The notes under the pieces: generated by a model
What the model was told of the DNA's origin: nothing
Databases searched by the model: none
What the model saw: only the letters and a program-made list of their open reading frames with translations
NCBI RefSeq assembly: GCF_000367925.1
Contig: NZ_KB849168.1
Span: 114,850 to 178,849 of the forward strand
Direction of reading: 5' to 3'
Length of the DNA stretch: 64,000 bases
Source of the DNA: Acinetobacter bohemicus ANC 3994
GTDB taxonomy: Bacteria; Pseudomonadota; Gammaproteobacteria; Pseudomonadales; Moraxellaceae
Part shown: positions 26,964 to 36,132 of the stretch, piece after piece
How the letters are laid out: each line of letters starts with the position of its first letter
Position numbering within the stretch: the first letter of the stretch is position 1
Translations under genes and position numbers: made by a program

Positions 26964-26992
26964 TTGTCTTTTAAGCGTATTTTTGGTATAAA
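26964..26992 (+). promoter_or_regulatory. Candidate rpmB-rpmG promoter
   Basis: TTGTCT (26964-26969) and TATAAA (26987-26992) are 17 bases apart, about 77 bases upstream of rpmB. Good fit to a sigma-70 promoter for a ribosomal protein operon. Confidence 0.6.
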
Positions 26993-27069
26993 ACGCCCCT
27001 TGAATGATTTCATCCGTTTACTTTTAATGACTAGCGCACAATCGGTGCTGTCTAGCAATGGAGTTCACC

Positions 27070-27306
27070 ATGTCTAAGGTTTGCCAAGTTACCGGCAAGC
27101 GTCCAATCGTTGGTAACAACGTATCGCACGCAAACAACAAAACCAAACGCCGGTTCGAGCCGAACCTGCATCACCACCGTTTCTGGTTAGAAAGCGAAAA
27201 ACGTTTTGTACGTCTTCGTTTAACCACTAAAGGTATGCGTATTATCGACAAATTGGGTATCGAAAAGGTTGTTGCTGACCTTCGTGCTCAAGGTCAAAAG
27301 ATCTAA
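27070..27306 (+). CDS. rpmB: 50S ribosomal protein L28
   Basis: Large-subunit ribosomal protein. The start is set at MSKVCQVTGKRP, the conserved N-terminus, giving 78 residues; an in-frame ATG four codons upstream is not part of the family. The core SHANNKTKRRFEPNLHHHRFW and the C-terminal KGMRIIDKLGIEKV are typical. Only one Cys is present, so no zinc ribbon can form (zinc-independent form). It is followed 12 bases later by rpmG, the usual pair. Confidence 0.97.
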   Translation: MSKVCQVTGKRPIVGNNVSHANNKTKRRFEPNLHHHRFWLESEKRFVRLRLTTKGMRIIDKLGIEKVVADLRAQGQKI

Positions 27307-27318
27307 GGAGTCTGAACC

Positions 27319-27474
27319 ATGCGTGATAAAATTCGTCTAGTTTCTTCAGCTGGTACAGGTTATTTCTATACCACTACTAAGAACAAACGTACTATGCCGG
27401 AAAAAATGGAAATCAAAAAATTTGATCCAAAAATCCGTCAACACGTAATTTTCAAAGAAGCTAAAATTAAATAA
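27319..27474 (+). CDS. rpmG: 50S ribosomal protein L33
   Basis: A 51-residue ribosomal protein beginning MRDKIRLVSSAGTGYFYTTT and ending KEAKIK. The motif GTGYFYTTTKNKRTMPEKM is the L33 signature. It lacks cysteines, so this is the zinc-independent form. TAAGGAG lies 11 bases upstream of the ATG. Second gene of rpmB-rpmG, closed by a strong terminator. Confidence 0.97.
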   Translation: MRDKIRLVSSAGTGYFYTTTKNKRTMPEKMEIKKFDPKIRQHVIFKEAKIK

Positions 27475-27487
27475 TTTTTGCTTTTTT

Positions 27488-27516
27488 AAAAAAACGACCT
27501 TTTGGGTCGTTTTTTT
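27488..27516 (+). terminator. rpmB-rpmG terminator
   Basis: Arms aaaaaaacgacc (27488-27499) and ggtcgttttttt (27505-27516), then more T residues. It lies 13 bases past the rpmG stop. Confidence 0.92.
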
Positions 27517-27615
27517 TTGCATTTTTTTTGCCCCACTTGATAAACTTTAAAATAATCTTTTGGCATTTTTTGTGCTTATCCTTTTTACCCTTAACGTAGG
27601 CTTAAGGAGTTTTTA

Positions 27616-29334
27616 GTGCCTCATGACATAGATCTCATTATATTATTGGCCGTTGGCTTTGGACTTGCGCTTGTTTTTGGCTATATTGCCGCTCGTATAC
27701 GCCTCCCTCCCCTGATTGGCTATCTGATTGCCGGTATTATTCTGAGTCCAAATACACCCGGTATCGTCGCCGACATGCATCTTGCCAACCAATTGGCTGA
27801 ACTTGGGGTCATGTTCCTTATGTTTGGTGTGGGTATGCATTTCTCCTTAAGTGATTTGATGCAGGTACGTCGCATTGCACTACCCGGAGCAATTTTACAA
27901 ATTGCTGTAGCAACCTTACTGGGAATAGGCATTTCCATGATGTGGGGCTGGAGTTTTGGTTCTGCCTTGGTCTTTGGTTTAAGTCTTTCTTGTGCCAGTA
28001 CTGTGGTTTTACTCAAAGCCTTAGGAGACCGGGGTTTACTCAATTCCGTCAACGGGAAAATTGCCGTAGGCTGGTTATTGGTTGAAGACTTGGTGATGGT
28101 TCTGGTCTTGGTTCTCCTGCCTGCCACAGCCGTTTTACTGGGCGGCACCCCAATTGCAGGATCTGATCCTACTGCAAATATCTGGATGACCTTAGCCATT
28201 ACCTTGCTTAAAGTTGCGGGTTTTATTGCCTTTATGTTGATTATTGGCAAACGCTTAGTGCCCTTTATTATGCAAATTGTCGCGCGCCTAGGTTCGCGTG
28301 AACTCTTTACCCTCACTGTCGTTGCTGCCGCGGTCTCCATTGCTTTTGGTGCCTATAAAGTTTTTGGCGTATCCATGGCACTCGGTGCCTTCTTTGCCGG
28401 GATGGTGGTCAAAGAGTCGGACTTTAGTCACCGTGCTGAAGAAGAAACCTTACCCCTACGTGAAATTTTCTCCATTCTATTCTTTGTTTCAGTCGGCATG
28501 TTGTTCGACCCAAGAATTTTGCTTGAACAACCGCTGCATGTACTTGCTGTGGTTGGGATTATTATGATTGGTAAAACCATTGCGGCCATGGCATTGGTGT
28601 TGTTCTTCCGCTACCCAATCAATACCGCCTTAACTGTAGGTGCCAGTCTGGCACAAATTGGTGAGTTCTCCTTTATTTTGGCGACCTTGGGTGTGTCTCT
28701 ACACCTCTTATCACTGGAAGGTCAAAATCTAATTCTTGCTGGTGCACTGATCTCAATCACCTTAAATTCTTTTGTGTTTTCTGCGATCGAACCCATTCAA
28801 AACTGGATTCGAGAGCGCTCACACTTGGCACGCTTACTCGAACGTAGTGGTGATCCACTCTCTATGCTGCCCGATGAAGTCTCTCAAGAATATTTACGCG
28901 ATCAAGTGGTCATTGTCGGTCACGGTGAAGTGGGGCGTCGTATTACACGTGCCTTAATGCAAGATGGCATTAAAGTGGTGATTGCGGAAGAAAACCGCGA
29001 AATTGTCGAAAATTTACGTGAGAAAGGCATTGCCGCCGTTTCGGGTCATGCCACAGAAGCAGGCGTACTGATTCAGGCGCATATTCAACATGCGCGTTTG
29101 CTGGTGCTCTCACCTATGGATATTTTAGATATTCATAAAATTGTCGATATTGCCAAAACCTTGAATCCGCAAATTCAGGTGCTGGTCTGTGCTGAAAGCA
29201 AGGAGGAAGCGGAAGTGATTCGTCGTGAGGCGATTGGTGAGGTGTATTTTGCCAAAGAGGAAATGGCAAAAAATATGACCAATCATATTCTCAATCAAAT
29301 CCAGATTGCGCATCATCAAGATCCGACACATTAG
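27616..29334 (+). CDS. ybaL: YbaL-type monovalent cation:proton antiporter with RCK domain
   Basis: CPA2-family inner membrane transporter. The 572 residues comprise about 12 membrane helices (1-390), with GYLIAGIILSPNTPGIVADM and LAELGVMFLMFGVGMHFSL closely resembling E. coli YbaL/KefB. A cytosolic RCK/TrkA-N domain begins near 430 with the nucleotide motif VVIVGHGEVGRR. The start is GTG with AAGGAG seven bases upstream. It may exchange K+ for H+; specificity cannot be read from sequence. It is a single gene closed by a hairpin terminator. Confidence 0.9.
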   Translation: MPHDIDLIILLAVGFGLALVFGYIAARIRLPPLIGYLIAGIILSPNTPGIVADMHLANQLAELGVMFLMFGVGMHFSLSDLMQVRRIALPGAILQIAVATLLGIGISMMWGWSFGSALVFGLSLSCASTVVLLKALGDRGLLNSVNGKIAVGWLLVEDLVMVLVLVLLPATAVLLGGTPIAGSDPTANIWMTLAITLLKVAGFIAFMLIIGKRLVPFIMQIVARLGSRELFTLTVVAAAVSIAFGAYKVFGVSMALGAFFAGMVVKESDFSHRAEEETLPLREIFSILFFVSVGMLFDPRILLEQPLHVLAVVGIIMIGKTIAAMALVLFFRYPINTALTVGASLAQIGEFSFILATLGVSLHLLSLEGQNLILAGALISITLNSFVFSAIEPIQNWIRERSHLARLLERSGDPLSMLPDEVSQEYLRDQVVIVGHGEVGRRITRALMQDGIKVVIAEENREIVENLREKGIAAVSGHATEAGVLIQAHIQHARLLVLSPMDILDIHKIVDIAKTLNPQIQVLVCAESKEEAEVIRREAIGEVYFAKEEMAKNMTNHILNQIQIAHHQDPTH

Positions 29335-29360
29335 ATTTTTGTGATAAAAATTTTGTAATA

Positions 29361-29386
29361 AAAAACGCACTCATTGGTGCGTTTTT
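29361..29386. terminator. Bidirectional terminator after ybaL
   Basis: Arms aaaaacgcac (29361-29370) and gtgcgttttt (29377-29386), loop tcattg. It lies between the convergent ybaL and the minus-strand hypothetical gene and can serve both. Confidence 0.88.
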
Positions 29387-29398
29387 TATAGGAAAAAA

Positions 29399-29677
29399 TC
29401 AACTCAAATACTGAGGTTGTTCATCCACTATTTCTGCATGTAATTCATTGACTTGCTTTTCCATCAAAGCATATAAAGCAGCTTGCACCATATGTTGTGC
29501 AATCACTGGCATCTGATCGCCCAACAGCATCTTCACTTCATCATTAAACTGAATTTTAACTAAGGGTTCTTTTTCAGAGCCTGCATTTCGCAATGCCAAC
29601 TCGCCACCTTCAAGTTGAACCAATTCTAAAATCGCTTCTTGATTACCAAATAATTCTTTCAACTGTTCTATAGACAT
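29399..29677 (-). CDS. Conserved hypothetical protein, 92 aa
   Basis: I do not recognise a family. The 92-residue acidic protein has alternating helix and strand potential (LKELFGNQEAILELVQL, then LVKIQFNDEVKMLLG) and no signal peptide or membrane segment, so it is probably cytosolic. A good ribosome binding site, GGAGG, lies just before the ATG, and codon use resembles its neighbours, which supports a real gene. Cysteines are absent. Confidence 0.65.
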   Translation of the reverse strand: MSIEQLKELFGNQEAILELVQLEGGELALRNAGSEKEPLVKIQFNDEVKMLLGDQMPVIAQHMVQAALYALMEKQVNELHAEIVDEQPQYLS

Positions 29678-29781
29678 ATATCCTCCATGTTCAACATGGT
29701 GGCAAAGGCTGTTGCACTTTGCATTACGTAGACTATTTATATAAGGTCAATGCTAAAAACTTCAAGAGTAGATCGCAAAGA

Positions 29782-30285
29782 TTAAAACTCAACCATTTCG
29801 TTACGAAAACCATCAATCAGCTGGGTTAAATCACGGTGCCATTCACGTAAAATTTTGGTATCAGGCAGCCATGCTTGCGGCGTTTGCGTCACTTTAATAA
29901 TTAAATTTGATGATGTTTCATTTTCTGGTTCTGGCGCACTCGGTTCAGGTGCATATTGACACATACGATATGCACGCTTTAATTCTGCAATAAAACCGTG
30001 TTTTGCCAATTGCTGCATGACTGTCACTTCTGGAGAAACTTGTCCCTTTGCGGCCATATGCTCTTCAATGGACTTTAAAGTCGGTGCAAAATCATTTAAA
30101 CGATAATAACGAACCAATTCTTGTAAAAAAGCCAACACCGCTCCATGCAAGTGAAAGACGGCAGCTTCACGATGTGCCTGTACTTGTTGAATATGTTCGA
30201 TTTGCTCTGCTTGCTGACATGAAAGACGTGCAAAATACAGTTTTTGATTGGTACGGTCAGCATGGAAACGAGCAACACGAGACAT
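29782..30285 (-). CDS. DUF6586-like hypothetical protein
   Basis: A 167-residue soluble protein with a helical N-terminus, ARFHADRTNQKLYFARL (about 5-21), and a long amphipathic helix rich in Gln and Glu. It resembles the DUF6586 proteins of Pseudomonas and Acinetobacter, whose role is unknown. A Pro/Glu-rich linker lies at about 115-125. AGGA lies about nine bases before the start. It stands in a run of small minus-strand genes with ASCH and RRM proteins, which hints at RNA-related functions nearby but does not prove one. Confidence 0.65.
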   Translation of the reverse strand: MSRVARFHADRTNQKLYFARLSCQQAEQIEHIQQVQAHREAAVFHLHGAVLAFLQELVRYYRLNDFAPTLKSIEEHMAAKGQVSPEVTVMQQLAKHGFIAELKRAYRMCQYAPEPSAPEPENETSSNLIIKVTQTPQAWLPDTKILREWHRDLTQLIDGFRNEMVEF

Positions 30286-30359
30286 AATGATATTCCTAAA
30301 TTTTGACGTTTTTTACACAGCTAAGATTAAACTTTATTTGCATCAATTCACAATAAAAA

Positions 30360-30728
30360 TTATGCATGATCCATTTCAATTAAATAGATTTTCCGCTTTG
30401 CAGGCACTTCAACCTGATTCTTGATGGGGCGAACATGACTCAGTTGCCAAGCAAAATAACCTGCTGCCCAATAACGTGCACATGCGGCTTCAACTTCATC
30501 AGGTTGCCAGATGCGAACTGATTCGACATCGACCAACGCCACCGCAACACCCAGTTCTTCAGCACCAGTATGGTTTAAAAAGGTTTTATTTTCGACAATC
30601 AATAAATCTTTTAAAGGCAGGTGCTCAGGTTGCCATGAGCGAACCTCTAAAGTTTTCGTGCCCTGTGCGATGCGCATAGCATTGGGTGCCACAATGGAGA
30701 GTGCTGAAAATTTTCTTTTCATTTTCAT
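30360..30728 (-). CDS. ASCH-domain protein
   Basis: A 122-residue small protein with the ASCH beta-barrel signature LSIVAPNAMRIAQGTKTLEVRSW (about 9-31) and DLLIVENKTFL. ASCH domains are PUA-like and are thought to bind RNA; some members (YqfB) are amidohydrolases acting on N4-acetylcytidine. Which role applies here is unknown. It is soluble and lies directly downstream of the RRM protein gene, with a terminator between. Confidence 0.8.
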   Translation of the reverse strand: MKMKRKFSALSIVAPNAMRIAQGTKTLEVRSWQPEHLPLKDLLIVENKTFLNHTGAEELGVAVALVDVESVRIWQPDEVEAACARYWAAGYFAWQLSHVRPIKNQVEVPAKRKIYLIEMDHA

Positions 30729-30736
30729 TTACCCAT

Positions 30737-30762
30737 AAAAAAGGAGCCATCGCTCCTTTTTT
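30737..30762 (-). terminator. Terminator after the RRM gene
   Basis: Perfect arms aaaaaaggagc (30737-30747) and gctcctttttt (30752-30762), loop catc. It ends five bases before the RRM gene stop, on its downstream side. Confidence 0.85.
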
Positions 30763-30766
30763 ATCT

Positions 30767-31045
30767 TTATTTTGCGTCTGACTTCACTTCAGCTTTTGCT
30801 TCAGGCTTATTTTCGGCCTGTTTTACACGAATACCGTGTCCGTGCAAACGAAGCGTATTTAAGCCTTTAATCGCTCTCACGGCTTCACGACCATGTGGCA
30901 TATCAACAAAGGCAAAACCTTTAGATTTACCTGTTGCAGGGTCTAAAACCAAATTACACGCATTCACAGTACCAAATTCTTGAAATAGCTTCAGTAATTC
31001 AGCTTCTGTTACTGTACGTTCTAAATTACGAACTAAAATTTTCAT
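30767..31045 (-). CDS. RRM-type RNA-binding protein
   Basis: A 92-residue single RNA recognition motif. RNP2 is KILVRNL (2-8) and RNP1 is KSKGFAFVDM (about 43-52), with the aromatic RNA-stacking residues in place. The C-terminus is a Lys/Glu/Ala-rich tail. Such bacterial RRM proteins bind single-stranded RNA and are often cold-induced; the target is unknown. It lies between the helicase and the ASCH gene, all on the minus strand. Confidence 0.92.
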   Translation of the reverse strand: MKILVRNLERTVTEAELLKLFQEFGTVNACNLVLDPATGKSKGFAFVDMPHGREAVRAIKGLNTLRLHGHGIRVKQAENKPEAKAEVKSDAK

Positions 31046-31141
31046 CTCACAACCTTTAAATAGGCAAAATCATCAAAAAGCACTCGCCTACTCGACTTTT
31101 TGAACTTCGCAATAAAAACAAAATAACGCAATTGTGATAGT

Positions 31142-33130
31142 TTAATCGAGATTAATGCCAAAATCTAAATTAATCGATTGGCGTTCGATTAAAGCACTTT
31201 TTACCGTTTGTTGACGGGTTTTATGATGGGTTTCCATGGTGCATAAATTGCGGGTTAAATCATTGAGAAAATAACTTTCCACTTTACGACCCTGTTCATC
31301 GACCTGATCACGTGCCCAAAGGTTTAAACTCTGCTTGGTCAAAATCAATTCATTTTGTGCACGGGTCAATGCCACATAAAGTACACGGCGCTCTTCTTCC
31401 ACATCATCAAAACTGCCTTGCGCACGTGCATGTGGATATTGTCCCGCAGTAACATTGGCCACATAACAAATCTTCTGTTCTGTGCCTTTGGCAGAGTGAA
31501 TGGTGATTAGTGTGACCACGTCATCTTCTGACTGGCGTTCAATTTCACTAATCGACACTGGATCAAGTACATATTCTTCTAAAAATTCACTGAGCTGTGA
31601 ATGTTTCGACGCCAATTGTTTCACTAACTCAAAATCACCCTGACGGCGATTCCAGTCCTTTTTATAATTTTCAGCAAGCTGCGCTTCAATGGCTTGAATG
31701 CCGAGACTGACCGACTCTTTGACTTCATGGCGCAAAACATTCATTTGCTTCATGATCAGTAACGTCTGTGCGGGAATCCGAGCAAATTTTTCCAACTTTT
31801 CAAAAATGCCATCCATATCGGCTTGTTGCAAAAGTTGTTGTGCTAAACGACTTGCGCCCACATCACCCACGCCATTCCACAGCGTCAAGAAGCGCATCCA
31901 TGCAATATCATCCAAAGGATTGGCAATCACACGTAATAGACTTAATAAATCCTTCACATGTGCAGTTTCAAGTAACTTCATGCCACCAATAAAACGATAC
32001 GGCACATTGGCTTGAATACAGGCGGCTTCGATATGACGTGCGGCAAAACTTGAACGCACCAATACCATATGGTCACGCCATGCATTTCCAGCTAAGTAAT
32101 GACGCTCTTTGATGTCAATCGCAATCCATTTTGCTTCATCAAATTCATTGGGGAAAATGTGCATTTTCGGCTTAACGCCTTCACCTCGATGTGCATCTAA
32201 GCGTTTGTCATATTTGATTTCACTTTGATCCAGCAACCAATTCGACAAGTCTAAAATTTCTTGGGTCGAGCGGTAATTTTGTTCCAATTTAAAAATCTGC
32301 GCATCAGGCACACGCTCTTTAAAATGGTGAATATTTTCAAAATCGGCACCACGGAAACCGTAAATCGATTGCGCATCATCGCCCACACAAAACAAACTTA
32401 CTTTATCTTTGAGTGGCTCAAGCAAAGCCCATTGCAGTGGATTGGTATCCTGCATTTCATCGACCAACATGTGTTGGCAAATGGAAGAGACATAGTCAAC
32501 CAAGCCTTCAGATTGCTCTAAAGCCGAAGCCACAATCGCCAAAATATCATCATAATCCAAGAAGCTACGTGCCCGTTTTCGTGCTTCGTACTCTTGCATA
32601 ATTGCGGCAATTTGATCTTTAAACACGATATGTTCAGGATGCTGTTTTTCTAACGCTAGGCTGAGTTTTTGACGGGTATTACGGGCAAAAGAATACAGAT
32701 CACAAAGTTCTTTTGGTTTTGGCAGTTGATTCGGGTTGTTTTTATCATCTTTACCGCGAATTAAACGAAACATCATAATTTGGTCATCACGGTCAATAAT
32801 CGTGAATTGTTCCAAACCAAATGCTTGAGGAATACGGCGCAATAAATACATACAAAAGGTATGAAACGTCGATGCACGTAAGCCTTTAGCTTGCTCGCCC
32901 AAAGCCAATTCGACACGTGCAACAATTTCACTGGCTGAACGGCGAGTAAAGGTGAGAATTTGGATTTGATTGGCTGGCACACCTTGATCAATCAGATAGG
33001 CTGCACGTGCCACTATCGTTTTGGTCTTACCACAGCCTGCCCCTGCAAGCACCAAGCTATGTTTGGTCTCGGTTGTTGCTGCTTGCTTTTGTTGAGGGTT
33101 TAACTCATCAATGAGCTGTGCGAGTGACAT
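31142..33130 (-). CDS. UvrD/Rep-family ATP-dependent DNA helicase
   Basis: SF1A 3'-5' helicase of 662 residues. Motif I is AGAGCGKTKT (29-38), motif Ia is ILTFTRRSASEI, Walker B is LVDEMQDTNPLQW, motif III is CVGDDAQSIYGFRGA, motif V is ITIHSAKGTEQKICYVA and motif VI is RVLYVALTRAQ. It is shorter than E. coli UvrD and lacks the long C-terminal tail. I cannot tell whether it acts as Rep, UvrD or a paralogue. It stands alone upstream of the RRM gene. Confidence 0.9.
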   Translation of the reverse strand: MSLAQLIDELNPQQKQAATTETKHSLVLAGAGCGKTKTIVARAAYLIDQGVPANQIQILTFTRRSASEIVARVELALGEQAKGLRASTFHTFCMYLLRRIPQAFGLEQFTIIDRDDQIMMFRLIRGKDDKNNPNQLPKPKELCDLYSFARNTRQKLSLALEKQHPEHIVFKDQIAAIMQEYEARKRARSFLDYDDILAIVASALEQSEGLVDYVSSICQHMLVDEMQDTNPLQWALLEPLKDKVSLFCVGDDAQSIYGFRGADFENIHHFKERVPDAQIFKLEQNYRSTQEILDLSNWLLDQSEIKYDKRLDAHRGEGVKPKMHIFPNEFDEAKWIAIDIKERHYLAGNAWRDHMVLVRSSFAARHIEAACIQANVPYRFIGGMKLLETAHVKDLLSLLRVIANPLDDIAWMRFLTLWNGVGDVGASRLAQQLLQQADMDGIFEKLEKFARIPAQTLLIMKQMNVLRHEVKESVSLGIQAIEAQLAENYKKDWNRRQGDFELVKQLASKHSQLSEFLEEYVLDPVSISEIERQSEDDVVTLITIHSAKGTEQKICYVANVTAGQYPHARAQGSFDDVEEERRVLYVALTRAQNELILTKQSLNLWARDQVDEQGRKVESYFLNDLTRNLCTMETHHKTRQQTVKSALIERQSINLDFGINLD

Positions 33131-33299
33131 ACGATTTCAAATCTCAGATTTTAAAAGTGCGATAGTAGCATAAGCGCTTTTGTAAAAGCTGAGTAAAGCC
33201 TGATTGCCTGAAGATCTCACACCACATAGATTCAATCATTAACAAGGTCGCATGGACGCCATCTACACATGCAACTTAAATCCAATCAAATGTTTAAGC

Positions 33300-34454
33300 T
33301 CATGAAAGATTCGGCTGCTGAGCAGATAAAAGTCTAGCCACGTTCTGACAGGTTCTTTGCAAATTCTTCTCAGCATTGTCCAAAGCTGTTTGCAAATCAC
33401 AGGCACCATCCATAATACCAAAAATCGCAGTAAAACCTTCTACGTAGAGTTCCTCTATGCCCTCACCCACATAGCCTGCACAAGCAATCACAGGTTTATT
33501 CAGTCGCTTTGCCACTTGTGCCACACCAAATGGTGTTTTACCAAATTTGGTTTGAAAATCAATGCCACCTTCACCGGTAAAGACATAGTCTGCTTGAGCA
33601 ATTTTCTCAGCCAATTGGGTTTGCTCAATTACCAGTTCCACGCCTGAACGTATCTTTGCTCCGGCAAATGCCATAAGAGCAAAACCTAAACCACCGGCTG
33701 CGCCCGCACCTGCGACATTTCGAATATCCAGTCCATATTGCTGCTCAACCAAATCAGCAAAATGACTGAGGTTTTGATCCAACTGTTTCACCATGTCAGG
33801 TGTTGCCCCTTTCTGCGCTCCAAACACAGACGATGCACCCTGTTCACCACATAAAGGATTATTCACATCACTGGCAATCATGATTTCAACCTGCTTTAAA
33901 CGAGCATCTAAAGCAGAAAGATCAATCCGATGAATTTGTGTCAGTTGCCCACCACCGACAGCAACTTCACCACCATAGATATCATAAAACTTTGCCCCTA
34001 AGGCTTGCGCCATGCCAGCACCTGCGTCATTGGTAACACTACCGCCTAAACCAATGATGATTTTAGCAACGCCATAATCTAAAGCAACTTTAATCATCTC
34101 CCCCGTTCCCAATGTTGTGGTCAATAAAGGATTGCGCTGTGATTTTTCCAGCAGATGAATTCCATTGGCTTTTGCCATTTCAATCACAGCTGTTTGAGCA
34201 TCATCCAGCAAGCCAAAATACGTTTGAACTTTTTGTGTCGGTAACGGCCCCGTGACTTCACAGAAAATCTGTTGTCCCGCCAATGCGGCCACTAAGGCAT
34301 CCACGGTGCCTTCACCACCATCTGCCATCGGCACATGAATAAAGGTCGCATCAGTAAATACTTTTTCAATACCATACTGCATCGCCTGACAAGCCTGTTC
34401 AGCGCTCAGGCTTTCTTTAAACGAATCTGGTGCAAGAACAAAGGTTTTAGCCAT
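33300..34454 (-). CDS. Glycerate kinase (GlxK/GarK type)
   Basis: Phosphorylates glycerate in glyoxylate/glycerate use. The start is set at MAKTFVLAPDSFKESLSA, the conserved N-terminus; a longer frame would add 30 unrelated residues that overlap the HdeD gene. The 384 residues include PMADGGEGTVDAL (about 43-55), GLGGSVTNDAGAG and GAGAAGGLGFAL, all typical of the type I family. The rest of the pathway is not in the window. Confidence 0.93.
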   Translation of the reverse strand: MAKTFVLAPDSFKESLSAEQACQAMQYGIEKVFTDATFIHVPMADGGEGTVDALVAALAGQQIFCEVTGPLPTQKVQTYFGLLDDAQTAVIEMAKANGIHLLEKSQRNPLLTTTLGTGEMIKVALDYGVAKIIIGLGGSVTNDAGAGMAQALGAKFYDIYGGEVAVGGGQLTQIHRIDLSALDARLKQVEIMIASDVNNPLCGEQGASSVFGAQKGATPDMVKQLDQNLSHFADLVEQQYGLDIRNVAGAGAAGGLGFALMAFAGAKIRSGVELVIEQTQLAEKIAQADYVFTGEGGIDFQTKFGKTPFGVAQVAKRLNKPVIACAGYVGEGIEELYVEGFTAIFGIMDGACDLQTALDNAEKNLQRTCQNVARLLSAQQPNLS

Positions 34455-34536
34455 AAGACATAATTGTGTAGTTGGATTTCCCTCTATCATAAGCAATAAA
34501 AAAGAGCGCATATAGCGCTCTTTGGTCGAATTTGAG

Positions 34537-35109
34537 TTAAACATCTGCGGAACTTTTCGGGACTTCTCTTTTAATATACGAAGCCAAAGTCAAATAGTTG
34601 ATACCCTGAAATAAAATATCCACGGCAAGGAATAAACCCAGTACCCAGAAAGGTGCCTCTGGTGACATCAAAATAATAATCCCTGTCAGCAAGGTTAAAA
34701 TACCTGAAAACAACGTCCAACCCCAGCCCTGAAATGCACGAAAAATAAAAGCATTAAAAAGACGAATCACGCCTGCGACAATCAAAATAATGGCCAAAAT
34801 ATTGGTCAGGACAATGGCTGTTTTGACTGGTGTGGTAAACGCATAATATCCTGCGACTAAATACAACACGCCAAACAATGCCCACAACCAACGAAAGCCA
34901 CCATCAAAAATTTTGAATGCTGCAATGAAATGAATAATTCCCCCGATCATCATCAACGCACCAAACAAAAATACTGCCGAGAGCGTTGCAAAAGGTAAAG
35001 ATGCCAACAATACAATGCCAAACAAGGTCAGTAAAATTCCCAGACCCAAATACCACTTTCGATTTTCATGCAGCTGATGTCGAACTAAATCATTTCCTAC
35101 TGTTTTCAT
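34537..35109 (-). CDS. HdeD/DUF308-family membrane protein
   Basis: The start is the ATG of MKTVGNDL; a TTG four codons upstream is less likely. The 190 residues contain six predicted membrane helices with the repeated Gly-rich pattern of HdeD (LGLGILLTLFGIVLLASLPF, and WGWTLFSGILTLLTGIIIL). E. coli HdeD is linked to acid resistance at high cell density. No hdeAB partners are here, so the role is open. Confidence 0.85.
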   Translation of the reverse strand: MKTVGNDLVRHQLHENRKWYLGLGILLTLFGIVLLASLPFATLSAVFLFGALMMIGGIIHFIAAFKIFDGGFRWLWALFGVLYLVAGYYAFTTPVKTAIVLTNILAIILIVAGVIRLFNAFIFRAFQGWGWTLFSGILTLLTGIIILMSPEAPFWVLGLFLAVDILFQGINYLTLASYIKREVPKSSADV

Positions 35110-35240
35110 GCTTATTCTCAAGTCTTTTGTTTAGGAATAAATTTATTGTTGACTATTTTCAAACTGTTGTCTGTTTAAAATCTGCATCTTTTACCCACAG
35201 CACTTTTTCAAAACTGTGGATAAATTCAGCATTATCTAGA

Positions 35241-35999
35241 TTATTTTTGCCAACCCAGCTCTATTGCCGTGATTTCATTAATCAACGTCTGTCCTAAATG
35301 ATCTGGCATTTTGCTTTTGTCTACAGACACAGGAATATGCCCTGCCATAAGTTCAGCTTTGGCTTGTGGAAATAACGGCTGCTGATTTGGATATGCATAG
35401 CCAATGGGGTACAGTGGCACTCCTGTTGCTAAATCATATTTATCGGTCGCACCAAAGGCATGTAATAACTCATGTACCAAGACGACTTTGTTTTGCTCTG
35501 CTTGTTTTTTTGACGCAAATAAATTGACCGAACCAATTCGTCCATTTTGCAAAGCAGTGGAATGCTTTAATTCTTTGCTTTGTTTGGGATCATAATAATT
35601 TAAAAATAACGTTACACTGGGTGAACCATCGCTACTTTCATGCTGCTTCCATGCATAAAAACGGAATTTTAAACTCCATAAAATACTATCGAGCATCGTT
35701 GCATTTTCAGGCACTTTTGGGGGCCGCTGTTTAAGCTCACGTCCCATTTGGAAATAAATCGAAATCGGTTGCCTACGGTACTGAGTCGACATTTGTTTCA
35801 AATATTCTTGTACATCACTCAGGTCATTTACTGACAATTGCTGAATATATTGTTGCGTCGCCCCTTGTCCATCCGCATTCACAGGATGTAATAAAACAAT
35901 GATGGGTTTATTCCAATCCTGATTCTGGTCACGGTACGCATTGACTGCGACAATCAGTAAAACGATCAACAAACATAAAATTCGAATATTTTTCCACAT
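35241..35999 (-). CDS. Membrane-anchored zincin-like hypothetical protein
   Basis: The start is set at the ATG of MWKNIRILCLL; an upstream GTG would add 18 residues. The 252 residues start with a hydrophobic anchor (about 6-21). The key motif is HELLHAFGATDKYD, an HExxHxxGxxD arrangement typical of zinc metallopeptidases of the metzincin type, inside LVHELLHAFGATDKYDLATG. A PIGYAYPN loop follows, and conserved Glu residues lie near the end. The active site would face the periplasm. Substrate unknown; I do not recognise a named family. Confidence 0.72.
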   Translation of the reverse strand: MWKNIRILCLLIVLLIVAVNAYRDQNQDWNKPIIVLLHPVNADGQGATQQYIQQLSVNDLSDVQEYLKQMSTQYRRQPISIYFQMGRELKQRPPKVPENATMLDSILWSLKFRFYAWKQHESSDGSPSVTLFLNYYDPKQSKELKHSTALQNGRIGSVNLFASKKQAEQNKVVLVHELLHAFGATDKYDLATGVPLYPIGYAYPNQQPLFPQAKAELMAGHIPVSVDKSKMPDHLGQTLINEITAIELGWQK

Positions 36000-36132
36000 A
36001 AAGCAAAATCCATCCCCAAAATGAGTATCTAATTCATTGGTTTCTTTTATCACCAGTGGCAGTCTATTTATTTTTCTCTTTAGATAAGACTGATGCTTAT
36101 TTCAATCAAAATACAAGATGCATAAAGAGAAT

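Noticed and set aside
27058..27069. Four extra codons at the rpmB start
   Set aside because: The conserved L28 N-terminus starts at the next ATG (27070).
27720..28340. 206-codon minus-strand frame inside ybaL
   Set aside because: Antisense to a clear transporter; its Lys/Thr/Pro/Ala-rich translation mirrors hydrophobic codons on the other strand. No ribosome binding site.
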